Shown: positions 25,341-34,000 of the stretch, in pieces
Position numbering within the stretch: the stretch's first letter is position 1
How the letters are laid out: each line of letters begins with the position of its first letter
NCBI RefSeq assembly: GCF_000244875.1
Contig: NC_016791.1
Location: 2,175,001-2,239,000 of the forward strand
Direction of reading: 5' to 3'
DNA: 64,000 nucleotides
DNA from: Clostridium sp. BNL1100
GTDB lineage: Bacteria; Bacillota; Clostridia; Acetivibrionales; DSM-1351
The notes under the pieces: model-generated
Told to the model about the DNA's origin: nothing
The model's database searches: none
The model's input: only the letters and a program-made list of their open reading frames with translations
Made by a program: the position numbers and the translations under genes

Positions 25341-25928
25341 GTGAGGGATAAAAATATAGTTTTAATAGGCTTTATGGGCGTTGGAAAAACAACTGTAGGT
25401 AATGTGCTTTCAAATGCCTTGAATTACAACTTTTATGACTGTGACAATATAATTAAACAACAATTTTCAATGAATATAAAGGACTTATTTGAATTATACG
25501 GAGAGGCATATTTCAGAGATGTTGAGGCTAAAGTCATAAAAGAACTCTCTAATAGCAGTAAATCTGTTATTGCAACAGGTGGGGGAATCGTTTTAAATCC
25601 CTCGAACATATATAATTTGAAAAAAAACGGAATTATCATTTTTCTTGAGGCTCTTCCAGCTACAATCCTACGTAACATTTCAAAAGACAATGTTAAAAGT
25701 ACAGAAGACAGGCCATTATTAAAAGGCAATAACCCTTTGGAGACCATCACTGATATGATGTTACATAGACAGTTATTGTATAATAGATATTACGATTATA
25801 AAATAAAGACTGATTCTATGACAGTAAATATGGTAGTAGAAAAATTACTTGAAATATTAGAAAACGATGATAATAAAAGCTGCCGCATAAGAGGATGTAC
25901 AACCATTTATGCGACAGCAGATAATTAA
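25341..25928 (+). CDS. aroK: Shikimate kinase
   Basis: Phosphorylates shikimate at O3. GTG start behind AGGAGGG; 195 residues. Seen: NIVLIGFMGVGKTTVG (Walker A), FYDCDNIIKQQ (shikimate-binding Asp), YGEAYFRDVE (Arg of the shikimate site), ATGGGIVL, and the lid segment STEDRPLLKG. It ends the aroC operon, 19 bases after the PaaK-like gene. The last 17 codons overlap a hairpin that appears to terminate the convergent man26A transcript, so the C-terminal residues (SCRIRGCTTIYATADN) may be an extension of the normal enzyme. Confidence 0.93.
   Translation: MRDKNIVLIGFMGVGKTTVGNVLSNALNYNFYDCDNIIKQQFSMNIKDLFELYGEAYFRDVEAKVIKELSNSSKSVIATGGGIVLNPSNIYNLKKNGIIIFLEALPATILRNISKDNVKSTEDRPLLKGNNPLETITDMMLHRQLLYNRYYDYKIKTDSMTVNMVVEKLLEILENDDNKSCRIRGCTTIYATADN
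25872..25918 (-). terminator. Terminator of man26A inside the end of aroK
   Basis: Read on the minus strand, GCTGTCGCATAA and TTATGCGGCAGC form a stem (one mismatch) followed by TTTTATT. It lies within the aroK coding sequence, past the man26A stop. Confidence 0.7.
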
Positions 25929-25950
25929 TTATGCTATAATTTTATTCAAC

Positions 25951-27702
25951 TTATTCAACCGGGAATTTATCAATCATGCCAAGAAGCTTTTGCTTCATAT
26001 ACGCAAAGTCCAGAGCATTTATTTGCCCATTCCCATCTACATCTGCATTTGTTAAGTTAATGGGGGTATTAAGCAATAGATATGATTTCAAAAGACCGAA
26101 ATCTATAGCATCAAAATTTCCGTCTGAATTCAAATCGCCTGCAACTCCGACTGACGGTTCAGAACCGTAAATATCTGTAGGCAGTTCATCCAAGGTTACT
26201 ACATACTGACTGTTGTAAATAGTATTCAGCAGTACCGGGTCATTATTTCTTGAACTTGTAATAAAATCGCCATACCATGGGCAGAAATAAAGCCACCATG
26301 CACCTTCGTTAACTATATTCTTAATGTCGGGTATAACGTCATTTTCAGTCATTGCTACCATCTTTGTATCGTTTGTATCATTTACAAGTGTCAGAAATGC
26401 TGTTGTTGCTGCACTTGTTTTCCAAGTATAAGGTGAGCCTTCGTACTTATCATAAGCAACTATATCGACATATTGGTCACCGGGATACCATTCGAGAGAA
26501 TTTGCATATGTATAAAGGTTTACTTCCCATATTACATTGTGAATACCGTATTTTTCCGTCAATGTTGTATAAAGAAGCTTCCATAGCTCTTTATAAACAT
26601 TTGACCCTGCGGAACCCCACCAGAACCAAGCACCGGAACCATCAGTGTTGTTATTGCCTTCGGCTTCATGGAAAGGACGTAAAAGCACGGGAACTTTAGC
26701 ATCCTGAAGTATAAGGAGCTGCTTTGCCAGATCATCGATAGCCATCATCAGGTAGGCGTACTCTTTTGTTGTTTTATCAAGACAGTTGGCTGTTTTGAAG
26801 CTGGCAGTCGGTTTATAAGTACATTTTGTCCAATCCAGCTTATCACCCAGCTTATAGCTTGTGAAATCTGCCGGTACATTGATATGCCATGAGGATGTTG
26901 CAATACCACCTTTTTCTTTTACCCACTGTATCATACGATCTGTTGTACCATCTTCCCAGCCATACAGAGGGTTGTAGTTCATCAGGTCAAAACCTCTGAT
27001 TGCAGGATATTTACCTGTCTTATCGTAGATATACTTGAATTCAAGTTCTGAATCTCCGTTATTACCGCCACCATAAATTTCCTGCTGGCCTGAAATAACA
27101 TGGTTTCCATAGACGCTTGTTAGATACTTCATAAGAGACTTTGTTTCAGGGGTTGCCTTTGAATCGCAGGGGGTTGGGTCTATATTCAAATCAGGCATAT
27201 CTGCATAGTCAAAGGATATTTTGTCATACAGTATGAAACCCCAGCTTCCGGATGTTCCAATCTCAATCTTGGCTGTTCCGGCTTCGAGATAGAAGAATCC
27301 AAAACTGTAATCCATCCAGCCGCCTTTGTTGGGAATATAGAAGTTGCCTTTGGATTCGCCGTTGATACTTACAGCCTGAAGTCTGGATTCACCCAGATTG
27401 CCCAGATACATCCAACAGCGTGTTTTAAGTTCATACATTGCACTTTTAGGAACTGTAACCTCTAAAGTTATCGTTCCTGCATTGGATGCCCATACAAAGC
27501 CGTCGCCTGAATAACCAGGATATTGAGTTCCATAGACATTTGTAGCAACTGTAGCACCGTTGCTGAGAGTGCAGGCCTCTGCTTCAACATTTACAGGTAC
27601 GGAATACGCAGCCTGTACCGGAGAAGGAACGGCTGTCAGGATGGTACATGACAGTGCAACCGCTGTCAGCAGAGACATAACTCTCCCTAAAATCTTTTTC
27701 AT
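25951..27702 (-). CDS. man26A: Cellulosomal GH26 mannanase with carbohydrate-binding module
   Basis: 583 residues. Start at 27702 (MKKILGRVMSLL), where AAAAGGAG is well spaced; an ATG nine bases earlier is less likely. Signal peptide cleaved near VQAAYS. Residues about 35-165 form a CBM35-like beta-sandwich (VNVEAEACTLSNGA, SGSWGFILYDKISFDYA). GH26 catalytic domain about 175-500: ISGQQEIYGG, RGFDLMNYNPLYGW, SWHINVP, LLRPFHEAEGN (acid/base Glu), AYDKYEGSPY and MTENDVIPD (nucleophile Glu). C-terminal type I dockerin with GDLNSDGNFDAIDFGLLKSY and ADVDGNGQINALDFAYMKQK. The architecture matches the mannanase Man26A described from C. cellulolyticum. It degrades beta-mannans as a cellulosome subunit. 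Confidence 0.94.
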   Translation of the reverse strand: MKKILGRVMSLLTAVALSCTILTAVPSPVQAAYSVPVNVEAEACTLSNGATVATNVYGTQYPGYSGDGFVWASNAGTITLEVTVPKSAMYELKTRCWMYLGNLGESRLQAVSINGESKGNFYIPNKGGWMDYSFGFFYLEAGTAKIEIGTSGSWGFILYDKISFDYADMPDLNIDPTPCDSKATPETKSLMKYLTSVYGNHVISGQQEIYGGGNNGDSELEFKYIYDKTGKYPAIRGFDLMNYNPLYGWEDGTTDRMIQWVKEKGGIATSSWHINVPADFTSYKLGDKLDWTKCTYKPTASFKTANCLDKTTKEYAYLMMAIDDLAKQLLILQDAKVPVLLRPFHEAEGNNNTDGSGAWFWWGSAGSNVYKELWKLLYTTLTEKYGIHNVIWEVNLYTYANSLEWYPGDQYVDIVAYDKYEGSPYTWKTSAATTAFLTLVNDTNDTKMVAMTENDVIPDIKNIVNEGAWWLYFCPWYGDFITSSRNNDPVLLNTIYNSQYVVTLDELPTDIYGSEPSVGVAGDLNSDGNFDAIDFGLLKSYLLLNTPINLTNADVDGNGQINALDFAYMKQKLLGMIDKFPVE

Positions 27703-27999
27703 AAAAAACACTCCTTTTAAATAAATTTTTCCCTGTTACGATTAAAAAAAGAATAGTGTTGTCGAGAAGATAAGACGAAATGATTGTAATGAAGTACATA
27801 TTTAGTTAAAATATAACATATTTTTAGTTAAATATCAATTTAGATTTTACTTAAATGAAAATAAAATATTAAAAAAATACATATTTCGAGGAAAAGTTTT
27901 TAGTGTACAAATTTTATATATTTTACCAAGTAGCAGCAATCTATGGTAAAATTTTATTTGACTGCGAAATATGCGAAATAATTGAGAAAGGGGTTTTGC
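27703..27999. other. Intergenic region between divergent man26A and HAD genes
   Basis: Very AT-rich, about 300 bases; must hold promoters for both genes. I see no clear operator or catabolite-control box. Confidence 0.5.
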
Positions 28000-28596
28000 A
28001 TGAGAGCATTAATTTTGGATATGTATGGGGTAATTATTAAAGACCCCGAGGGAGGTCTTTTACCATTTATAAATCGCACATTTCCCAATTTAAGCCGCGA
28101 GGATGTATACCTGCATTGGAATAAAGCTGATATTGGTGAATTATCTTCTTTAGAACTTTTCAGAAAGCTTGGGTTTGAAGGCGATTTGGATAAAATTGAA
28201 AAAGAATATTTAGATACAATAGAAATTGATGAAGATTTCTATGAATTTGCTCCACTCTTAAAGAAACATTACCATTTAGCTTTATTATCAAACGATTTAA
28301 GCGAATGGAGCAGGTATTTACGTGATAAATTTAATATTAATGATTATTTTGATGTCATAACAGTGAGTGGTGACGTAAAAATTAAAAAACCTGATGTGCA
28401 GATATTTAAGCTTACCCTAGATAAACTTGGGCACTCGGCATCTGATTGCATATATGTAGATGACAGAAGATTTAATTTAGCGGCTGCACAATCCCTCGGC
28501 ATGGACACCGTACTATTTAATAGCAGAAATGTCCAGTATGAAGGAAAAAGCGTTTTTAGTTTTAAAGGACTTGCCAATTTGCTGATACATTTGTAA
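28000..28596 (+). CDS. HAD-superfamily hydrolase (YihX-like)
   Basis: Start at 28000 (MRALILDMYGVI) behind AAAGGGG; 198 residues. Motif I is LDMYG: the nucleophile Asp is present but the second Asp is Tyr, as in HAD enzymes that do not use classical acid/base catalysis at that position. Motif II is ALLSND, motif III KIKKPD, motif IV IYVDD. A helical cap follows motif I (subfamily IA). Sugar phosphatase or similar activity is likely; the DxYG variation makes the activity uncertain. Confidence 0.85.
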   Translation: MRALILDMYGVIIKDPEGGLLPFINRTFPNLSREDVYLHWNKADIGELSSLELFRKLGFEGDLDKIEKEYLDTIEIDEDFYEFAPLLKKHYHLALLSNDLSEWSRYLRDKFNINDYFDVITVSGDVKIKKPDVQIFKLTLDKLGHSASDCIYVDDRRFNLAAAQSLGMDTVLFNSRNVQYEGKSVFSFKGLANLLIHL

Positions 28597-28736
28597 TATT
28601 TATAAATTGCGGTACATTACAATAATCTTTATATCGGGGACAGGGAAGGCGTTAAGTATGCTTTGAGAACCCCTTTTAATAGTTCCAATACGCAGAAATT
28701 CTAAATACAAGACTATTTTGTTTTTGTTGACATATA

Positions 28737-28766
28737 TCTGCGATATTTTATATACTTTCTTTGTAA
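28737..28766 (+). promoter_or_regulatory. Promoter of the DUF134 gene
   Basis: TTGACA at 28737-28742, 18-base spacer, TATACT at 28761-28766; sits 37 bases before the DUF134 start. Confidence 0.7.
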
Positions 28767-28802
28767 CGAGATACAATCTGTACTAAATGGAGTTGATAAT
28801 TA

Positions 28803-29279
28803 TTGGCAAGACCAACAAAGTGGAGGAAAATCGAAAATATTCCTACTATTCCATTTTTTATTCCATCAGAAACGGACATTGCTGAAGTTCCTGAAAATAT
28901 ATTGAAACTGGAAGAACTTGAAGCTTTAAGGCTTAAAGATTTGGAGGGTCTGGAACAAGGTGAATGTGCTGAGAAAATGGAGGTCTCCCGGCCTACTTTT
29001 CAAAGAATTCTTCTTTCTGCAAGAGAAAAGATTGCTGATAGCCTTATTAATGGTAAAACCATACACATTGAGGGAGGTAAATTCACCAGAAATATATGTC
29101 CTGTAAAATGCTTAGATTGTGGCGGTGAATGGATGGAAAGCTATGAGAATCTCGAATCTATAAAAAACGGTGAATACACTTGTAATATATGTGGCTCAAA
29201 GAATATTATTTGTAGTAAGAAATGTAAGCACAAGTTTTGTAGAAGAAACTGCTGGCATCAAGGTTATGATGTTGATTAA
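28803..29279 (+). CDS. DUF134 family DNA-binding protein
   Basis: 158 residues from a TTG behind TGGAG. ARPTKWRKIENIP is the family's opening. LEELEALRLKDLEGLEQGEC and AEKMEVSRPTFQRILLSARE form a sigma-70-region-4-like helix-turn-helix. The C-terminal half has four Cys pairs (CPVKCLDCGG, CNICGSKN, CSKKCKHKFCRRNCWH), an unusually long zinc-rich tail. DUF134 proteins often stand beside genes for NifX-like and MinD-like iron-sulphur proteins; here those neighbours are broken (29436 and 30211), leaving this regulator apparently intact. Confidence 0.88.
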   Translation: MARPTKWRKIENIPTIPFFIPSETDIAEVPENILKLEELEALRLKDLEGLEQGECAEKMEVSRPTFQRILLSAREKIADSLINGKTIHIEGGKFTRNICPVKCLDCGGEWMESYENLESIKNGEYTCNICGSKNIICSKKCKHKFCRRNCWHQGYDVD

Positions 29280-29435
29280 AGTACAAAAGATTCAAAATAA
29301 AAGGTCAGAAAGAATTTTTCTTTTTGGTCTTTTTTTATTTCACGAATATATTGTTGACATATGCTCATAATAATACTAAAATTTAGGTTGTGGGCATAAG
29401 CTCATAATAAAACAAACTACTCTGGAGTAATTTAA

Positions 29436-30186
29436 ATGAAAATCCATATCCTTACGGATAACAGAACATGTAAAAGAGGTTTCTAGCTGAACACGGCTTG
29501 TCTGTTTATATTGAACATAAGCAGATAAATATATTGTTTGATACGGGACAATCCAATGTTTTTTGTAGTAATGCAGTTAATATGAATATTGATTTAAGAA
29601 AAACGGATTTTATAGTGCTGAGTCACGGGCATTATGATCACGGCGGTGGATTAGTTTACTTCCCAAAAACGAAAGAGTTCCTAAAATCTACGCTCATGAA
29701 GATTCTTTTGTAAAACGCTATTCTATTAACCATGACGGAGTAAGCTTTAGACAAATCGGGATACCATGGAACCCGGATGATCAGAAAATATTAAAAAGTA
29801 ATATTGTGTTTACACGTGAAATTTATCAACTTGCCTCGGACGTATATATTTGCGGAGAAATTCCAAGTACTCATGATTTTGAAGAGATACCTGAAGGATT
29901 TTTTGTCGGTGATGTAGCCAATAAACATATAGATATGATTAAGGATGAGCAAATGCTCATTATTCGAACCAATAAGGGATTATGTATATTCTTGGGATGC
30001 AGTCATCCCGGAATCATCAATTGCTTAACCTATGTGCTAAAACAATTTCCAGGTGAGATAATCGATACTGTTGTAGGTTTATCAAAAAGATACCTTATGA
30101 CAAAGATATTGGAAGGCTCAATTCCAACGGATTGGCAGCCGCACGTGAAAACGGAACATATAAGGAACTGTTTGAAAAATGCTTGA
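29436..30186 (+). pseudogene. MBL-fold metallohydrolase, multiply frameshifted
   Basis: ATG at 29436 behind CTGGAG reads MKIHILTDNRTCKRGF and stops. A +1 shift resumes LAEHGLSVYIEHKQINILFD then TGQSN, followed by the metal motif LSHGHYDHGGGL. A further shift near 29680 leads to RVPKIYAHEDSFVKRYSINH, then FTREIYQLASDVYICGEIPS, and LGCSHPGIINCL (metal His). The C-terminus is shifted again near 30080. Without the shifts it would be a normal hydrolase of about 255 residues of the kind found beside DUF134. Confidence 0.85.
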
Positions 30187-30210
30187 CAAACTTGTAAAGG
30201 AGAATTTGCA

Positions 30211-30640
30211 ATGAAACAACTTCTTATTCTGAGCGGAAAAGGCGGAACCGGAAAGACAACTGTAGCAAGTGCATTTATTAAACTTGGCTTTTGCTGACTG
30301 TGATGTGGACGCTCCAAATATTCATCTGGTAATGTCCCAGAATACGAAACCTGTAATAAATAATTTCTACGGTTTTCAAAAGGCATATATAGATAGTTCA
30401 AAATGTATAAGCTGCGGATTATGTGAAGAAAATTGCCATTTTGGTGCGATAAAAAAATCCATAGTTTCATTATATGAATGTGAATATGAATGTGAAGGCT
30501 GTGGGGTCTGTTGTGAGCTTTATTCGGAAAACGCCGTTTCAATGACAGAGTATGCTTTACAAGAAAGCAGTTGGCTCTTATTTGAATTTAAACTAGCCAT
30601 CTGCTCTTTATTTGAACAACATGTAAATGACATAATATAA
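30211..30640 (+). pseudogene. MinD-like ATPase with ferredoxin insert, frameshifted and truncated
   Basis: AAAGGAG then ATG at 30211: MKQLLILSGKGGTGKTTVAS (deviant Walker A), then a shift near 30290 to FADCDVDAPNIHLVM. The ferredoxin insert follows (CISCGLCEENCHFGAI and CEGCGVCCELYSENA). After about 30540 the family sequence ends and unrelated residues run to a stop. The ATPase C-terminal half is missing. Confidence 0.85.
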
Positions 30641-30676
30641 TAAACGGTAAAAGTGCTTAAAAAAGGAGACTGTTTC

Positions 30677-31201
30677 ATGTTAAAGGCAGAAAAGACAGAT
30701 GATTTATCATTAGAAGAATTATTTGAACTGAACAAAATATATGCTAAAAATTGGCTTGCACATGATGGACTTTGGTTCCAAGCTATAGAGAACAAGTACG
30801 GTATTGATATGGCTATTGATATAGATAGGGAGTCATGGAGAAGGTTCACTGTAATTGAGGCAAGGCGATTGATTGAGTTTTTGGACCTAGGAAAAAATTC
30901 AGGTATTGCAGGATTAAAAAAGGCTCTTTCATTTAGACTTTATTCTTCCCTTAATGAGGATGAAATTACTGTTGAAAAAGAAAACGTACTGGTTTACCGG
31001 GTAAAAACCTGTAGAGTTCAGCATGCCAGGAGTAAGAAGGGGTTGTCATATTTCCCGTGTAAATCCGTTGGTATTGTTGAATACAGTCTTTTTGCCGAAA
31101 CGATCGATGAGCGCTTTGAAACAGAAGTGGTAAGCTGTCATCCTGACATTACGGATACAGAATGTAATTGTATATGGAAATTTACTTTGAAAAATAAGTA
31201 A
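30677..31201 (+). CDS. DUF6125-like cytosolic protein
   Basis: 174 residues. Start at 30677 (MLKAEKTDDLSLEELFEL) behind AAAGGAGA. Helical N-half (WLAHDGLWFQAIENKYG, then WRRFTVIEARRLIEFLDLG) and a beta C-half with scattered Cys residues (KTCRVQHARSK, YFPCKSVG, VVSCHPDITDTECNC). This layout recalls the clostridial proteins grouped as DUF6125 (annotated as L-2-amino-thiazoline-4-carboxylate hydrolase-like). The label is from memory of the pattern; enzymatic function is not shown. Confidence 0.6.
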   Translation: MLKAEKTDDLSLEELFELNKIYAKNWLAHDGLWFQAIENKYGIDMAIDIDRESWRRFTVIEARRLIEFLDLGKNSGIAGLKKALSFRLYSSLNEDEITVEKENVLVYRVKTCRVQHARSKKGLSYFPCKSVGIVEYSLFAETIDERFETEVVSCHPDITDTECNCIWKFTLKNK

Positions 31202-31231
31202 AAATAATTTGATAAATAGAAAAGGCATACT

Positions 31232-32197
31232 ATGAAGAAACCAATAGTTTTTATGTTCTCCGGGCAAGGATCACAATACTATAATATGGGAAAAGAACTA
31301 TTCCTCAATAATCCCCTATTCAAAGAATGGATGCTTAAACTCGATAAAATTTATTATAACTTGTGCGGCAGCTCCGTGATAGATCAAATTTATTACAGTA
31401 ATAATATTAAGGAACAATTTTACAATATATTATATACACACCCTGCTATATTTATGGTAGAGTACTCACTTGCTCAAGTCCTTCTGCATAATGGTATCTA
31501 CCCTGAATACGTTTTGGGGGCCAGCCTTGGTGAGTTCGCAGCTTGTGCTGTTTCAGGTGTTGTGGATTTCCCTGAGGCAATGGAATGCATATACCAACAG
31601 GCACAAATAATCAAAGAAAACTGTTGTGAAGGAAGGATGCTGGCAGTATTAAATAACTACCTTTCGTTCTATGATATTTCTGTTTTACATGATAATTCTG
31701 AATTAGCTTCCGTAAACTTTCAATCACATTTTGTAGTTTCAGGCGGTATTGAGTCAATATCTAAGATTCAAAAATATTTAAAAGAAAATAAATGCGCACA
31801 TCAACTATTACCGGTAAAGTATGCTTTTCATTCTTCCTTGATTGAATCGGCAGCATCAGACTATAGACTATTTATAAAAAATAAAATCTTTAAAAACCCA
31901 CAAGTTAATTATATTTCATGTATCTGCAATAAAAACAATTCGCCATGTGATATGGAATTTTTGTGGGATGTTGTACGTTATCCGATGGATATTAGGAATG
32001 CTGTTTTAAATATAATGAATAAGGAAGAATTAATTTACATAGATATTGGTCCAATGGGCACATTGGGAAATTTTATAAAGTACAATATAGGTACTAAATA
32101 CAAGTCACAAATTTTCAAAATTATTACGCCGTATAGTGATGACAACAAACAATTGGAGGATAAAACATTAAAAGTTTTAAAGGACAGGGATGTTTAA
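31232..32197 (+). CDS. Free-standing acyltransferase (malonyl-CoA:ACP transacylase family)
   Basis: 321 residues with all family marks: MFSGQGSQYYNMGKEL at the N-terminus, the nucleophile elbow GASLGEFAAC (Ser near 98), FVVSGG, YAFHSSLIES (catalytic His), and IDIGPMGTLGNF. Its likeness is to the discrete acyltransferases that serve trans-AT polyketide synthases more than to the housekeeping FabD, which normally lies in a fab operon. No ketosynthase or ACP lies nearby, so the partner must be elsewhere. It follows the DUF6125-like gene by 30 bases. Confidence 0.82.
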   Translation: MKKPIVFMFSGQGSQYYNMGKELFLNNPLFKEWMLKLDKIYYNLCGSSVIDQIYYSNNIKEQFYNILYTHPAIFMVEYSLAQVLLHNGIYPEYVLGASLGEFAACAVSGVVDFPEAMECIYQQAQIIKENCCEGRMLAVLNNYLSFYDISVLHDNSELASVNFQSHFVVSGGIESISKIQKYLKENKCAHQLLPVKYAFHSSLIESAASDYRLFIKNKIFKNPQVNYISCICNKNNSPCDMEFLWDVVRYPMDIRNAVLNIMNKEELIYIDIGPMGTLGNFIKYNIGTKYKSQIFKIITPYSDDNKQLEDKTLKVLKDRDV

Positions 32198-32219
32198 AAT
32201 AATTATCATATATATACCC

Positions 32220-32246
32220 AAGGGCAGTGATACCATCAATGCCCTT
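32220..32246. terminator. Hairpin between convergent acyltransferase and tlpA-like genes
   Basis: AAGGGCA pairs with TGCCCTT over a 13-base loop; no T tract on either side, so only a candidate. Confidence 0.4.
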
Positions 32247-32255
32247 AGCTTAGTG

Positions 32256-32825
32256 TTATTTGGTGTTTTCCATTTTACCAATATACCCCAATATTGTTTC
32301 CTTATCCGTTTTTCCTGAAATATAGGTGAATAAAGAACCATCCTTATTAATAAAAAAGGTAGTGGGAAATCCAGAAACCCCATAGGTCTGGGAAACAGCA
32401 CCGTCTGTATCCATCAGAACTTTAAGGCCAATATTATTTGAAGTGAGATATTCCTTAACAGTAGCTGCGGATTCTTGAACATCTACTGCCAGAATTACAG
32501 CATTATTGTCTTTAGCTAATTGTTTATCAAGTTCATTAAAATCAGGCATTTCAATCAAGCAATATTTACACCAGACTGCCCAAAAATTAAGTATGACAAT
32601 TTTCCCTTTATAATCAGAGAGTTTAACGGTTTTTCCATCAATGTCCTTTAATGTAAAATTCGGAGCCATAATTTTACTGCTCTGGGCGGATTGGCTTTGT
32701 GGAGCGGTATCTTGTGGCGGTGTTACAAAATTCTGAGATTTATTCTTTGTGTAAAAGGTGTAAGCTGCTGCTATAATTGCAAATGCTGCTATAGTCCATA
32801 TAATAGTTGTGACCTTCTTATTCAT
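32256..32825 (-). CDS. TlpA/ResA-like membrane-anchored thioredoxin
   Basis: Start at 32825 (MNKKVTTIIWTIAAF) behind CGGAGG; about 189 residues. One N-terminal hydrophobic anchor, a Gln/Ser/Pro linker, then a thioredoxin fold: APNFTLKDIDGKTVKLSDYK, ILNFWAVWCKYCLIEMP (redox pair CKYC), GFPTTFFINKDG (cis-Pro). It is extracytoplasmic. It lies 25 bases downstream of ccdA, its probable electron donor; together they would reduce disulphides outside the membrane. Confidence 0.92.
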   Translation of the reverse strand: MNKKVTTIIWTIAAFAIIAAAYTFYTKNKSQNFVTPPQDTAPQSQSAQSSKIMAPNFTLKDIDGKTVKLSDYKGKIVILNFWAVWCKYCLIEMPDFNELDKQLAKDNNAVILAVDVQESAATVKEYLTSNNIGLKVLMDTDGAVSQTYGVSGFPTTFFINKDGSLFTYISGKTDKETILGYIGKMENTK

Positions 32826-32850
32826 AACATTTTCCTCCGTTAGTATATTT

Positions 32851-33537
32851 TTATAGACCAAAGAAATTAAAATATTTAAAGCTGCCGGTAAATACTAAAA
32901 TTCCTGCAATAATAAGAAGTGCTCCTGAAACAATATTTATAGTTCTGCTATGTTTCTGTATTTGCTTGAAAGCTCCTTTTACCCTCTCAAATATAATTGA
33001 AGTAATTATAAACGGAATACCGAGTCCGATGGAGAAACAGAGAAGTAAAAATACTCCTTCAAAAATGGTTTTTGAGTTACTGGCTAGTGCAAGTGCGGAG
33101 CCTAAAAAGGAACTCAGGCAGGGGGACCAACCAAAAGCAAAAACCATCCCGAATATTATTGAGGTAATAAATCCAAGACTTTTAAATTTAAAATCAATTC
33201 TTTTTTCCATGTTTATAAAACTTAATTTTAGTATACCTATAAAGTTCAGACCAAATACAATCATTACTGCACCGCTTACCTTTTCTAATAAGCCTCTGTG
33301 ATTGGACAGAAAATGCCCCAAAGAAGTGGCCGTTGCACCGAGTACAGTAAATACCAATGAAAATCCAATAACAAACCCAATAGAATTTATAAGCAATCTG
33401 CTTTTGGGTTTAATATTTTGGTCATTTCCACCGGCAAGGTAAATAAAATATATAGGAAGCATGGGTAGTAGGCAGGGTGAAATAAATGTTAGAATTCCTT
33501 CTGTAAATGTAAGAAAATAATATATGGGAGACAGCAA
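32851..33537 (-). CDS. ccdA: CcdA-type thiol-disulphide transporter
   Basis: About 228 residues with six membrane spans. The paired Cys motifs are FISPCLLPMLPIYFIY in the first span and FGWSPCLSSFLGSAL in the fourth, the redox-active pair of the CcdA/DsbD family. It relays electrons from cytosolic thioredoxin to an external partner, here the adjacent TlpA-like protein. The start is uncertain: GAGGAAGG is directly before a GTG at 33543 and five bases before a TTG at 33537; the spacing favours the TTG. Confidence 0.9.
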   Translation of the reverse strand: MLSPIYYFLTFTEGILTFISPCLLPMLPIYFIYLAGGNDQNIKPKSRLLINSIGFVIGFSLVFTVLGATATSLGHFLSNHRGLLEKVSGAVMIVFGLNFIGILKLSFINMEKRIDFKFKSLGFITSIIFGMVFAFGWSPCLSSFLGSALALASNSKTIFEGVFLLLCFSIGLGIPFIITSIIFERVKGAFKQIQKHSRTINIVSGALLIIAGILVFTGSFKYFNFFGL

Positions 33538-33573
33538 AATCACCTTCCTCTATAAAGTTACTTTTTTATTATT

Positions 33574-33617
33574 AAGTTGTTAATATATACCCAATGCAGG
33601 TATATACTAAACAACTT
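33574..33617. promoter_or_regulatory. Long imperfect palindrome upstream of ccdA
   Basis: AAGTTGTTAATATATACC and GGTATATACTAAACAACTT mirror each other around a seven-base centre (CAATGCA) with one mismatch and one extra base. It lies about 35 bases upstream of the ccdA start; could be an operator or a leader hairpin. Confidence 0.45.
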
Positions 33618-33800
33618 AATTTAAATATCAGTATAATATTATTTACCATTTAACTTTTATAATTTAAAAAGTGTTTATACATACCAAATCCTATATTATT
33701 AATTACAAAATATAACATAAACTCAATAATGTGTTAATATTAACCCTTTATAATTAAAACCATTAAAGGACCTTTAAAAACTAAGGAGGCACTAGTTAAT

Positions 33801-33972
33801 ATGAAACACAGTATTTTATGTTTTTTCAAATTTGAATAATCTTGAAGTATATATTATTAATCCACCAAGAATTTGTAAAGAAGCAAATGATAATAATGAT
33901 ATGGCTTATACAACACCATATGGTTTAATCAAGGCTTATTTAAAATACCTATTTGGACAGGAAAATAATTGA
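33801..33972 (+). pseudogene. Short protein remnant with frameshift
   Basis: AAGGAGG precedes an ATG at 33801 opening MKHSILCFFKFE and a stop. One frame over the text continues SNLNNLEVYIINPPRICKEA then NDNNDMAYTTPYGLIKAYLK and ends at 33972. A single-base change near 33826 would join them into about 56 residues. IINPP...TPYGL resembles the start of B12-binding radical SAM proteins, but only this stretch remains. Confidence 0.45.
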
Positions 33973-34000
33973 TTAAAATCAATATAAGGGAGGTTATGCT

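Noticed and set aside
30653-30676. Earlier in-frame start for the DUF6125-like gene
   Set aside because: AAAGGAGA lies between it and the ATG at 30677, so the later ATG is the real start.
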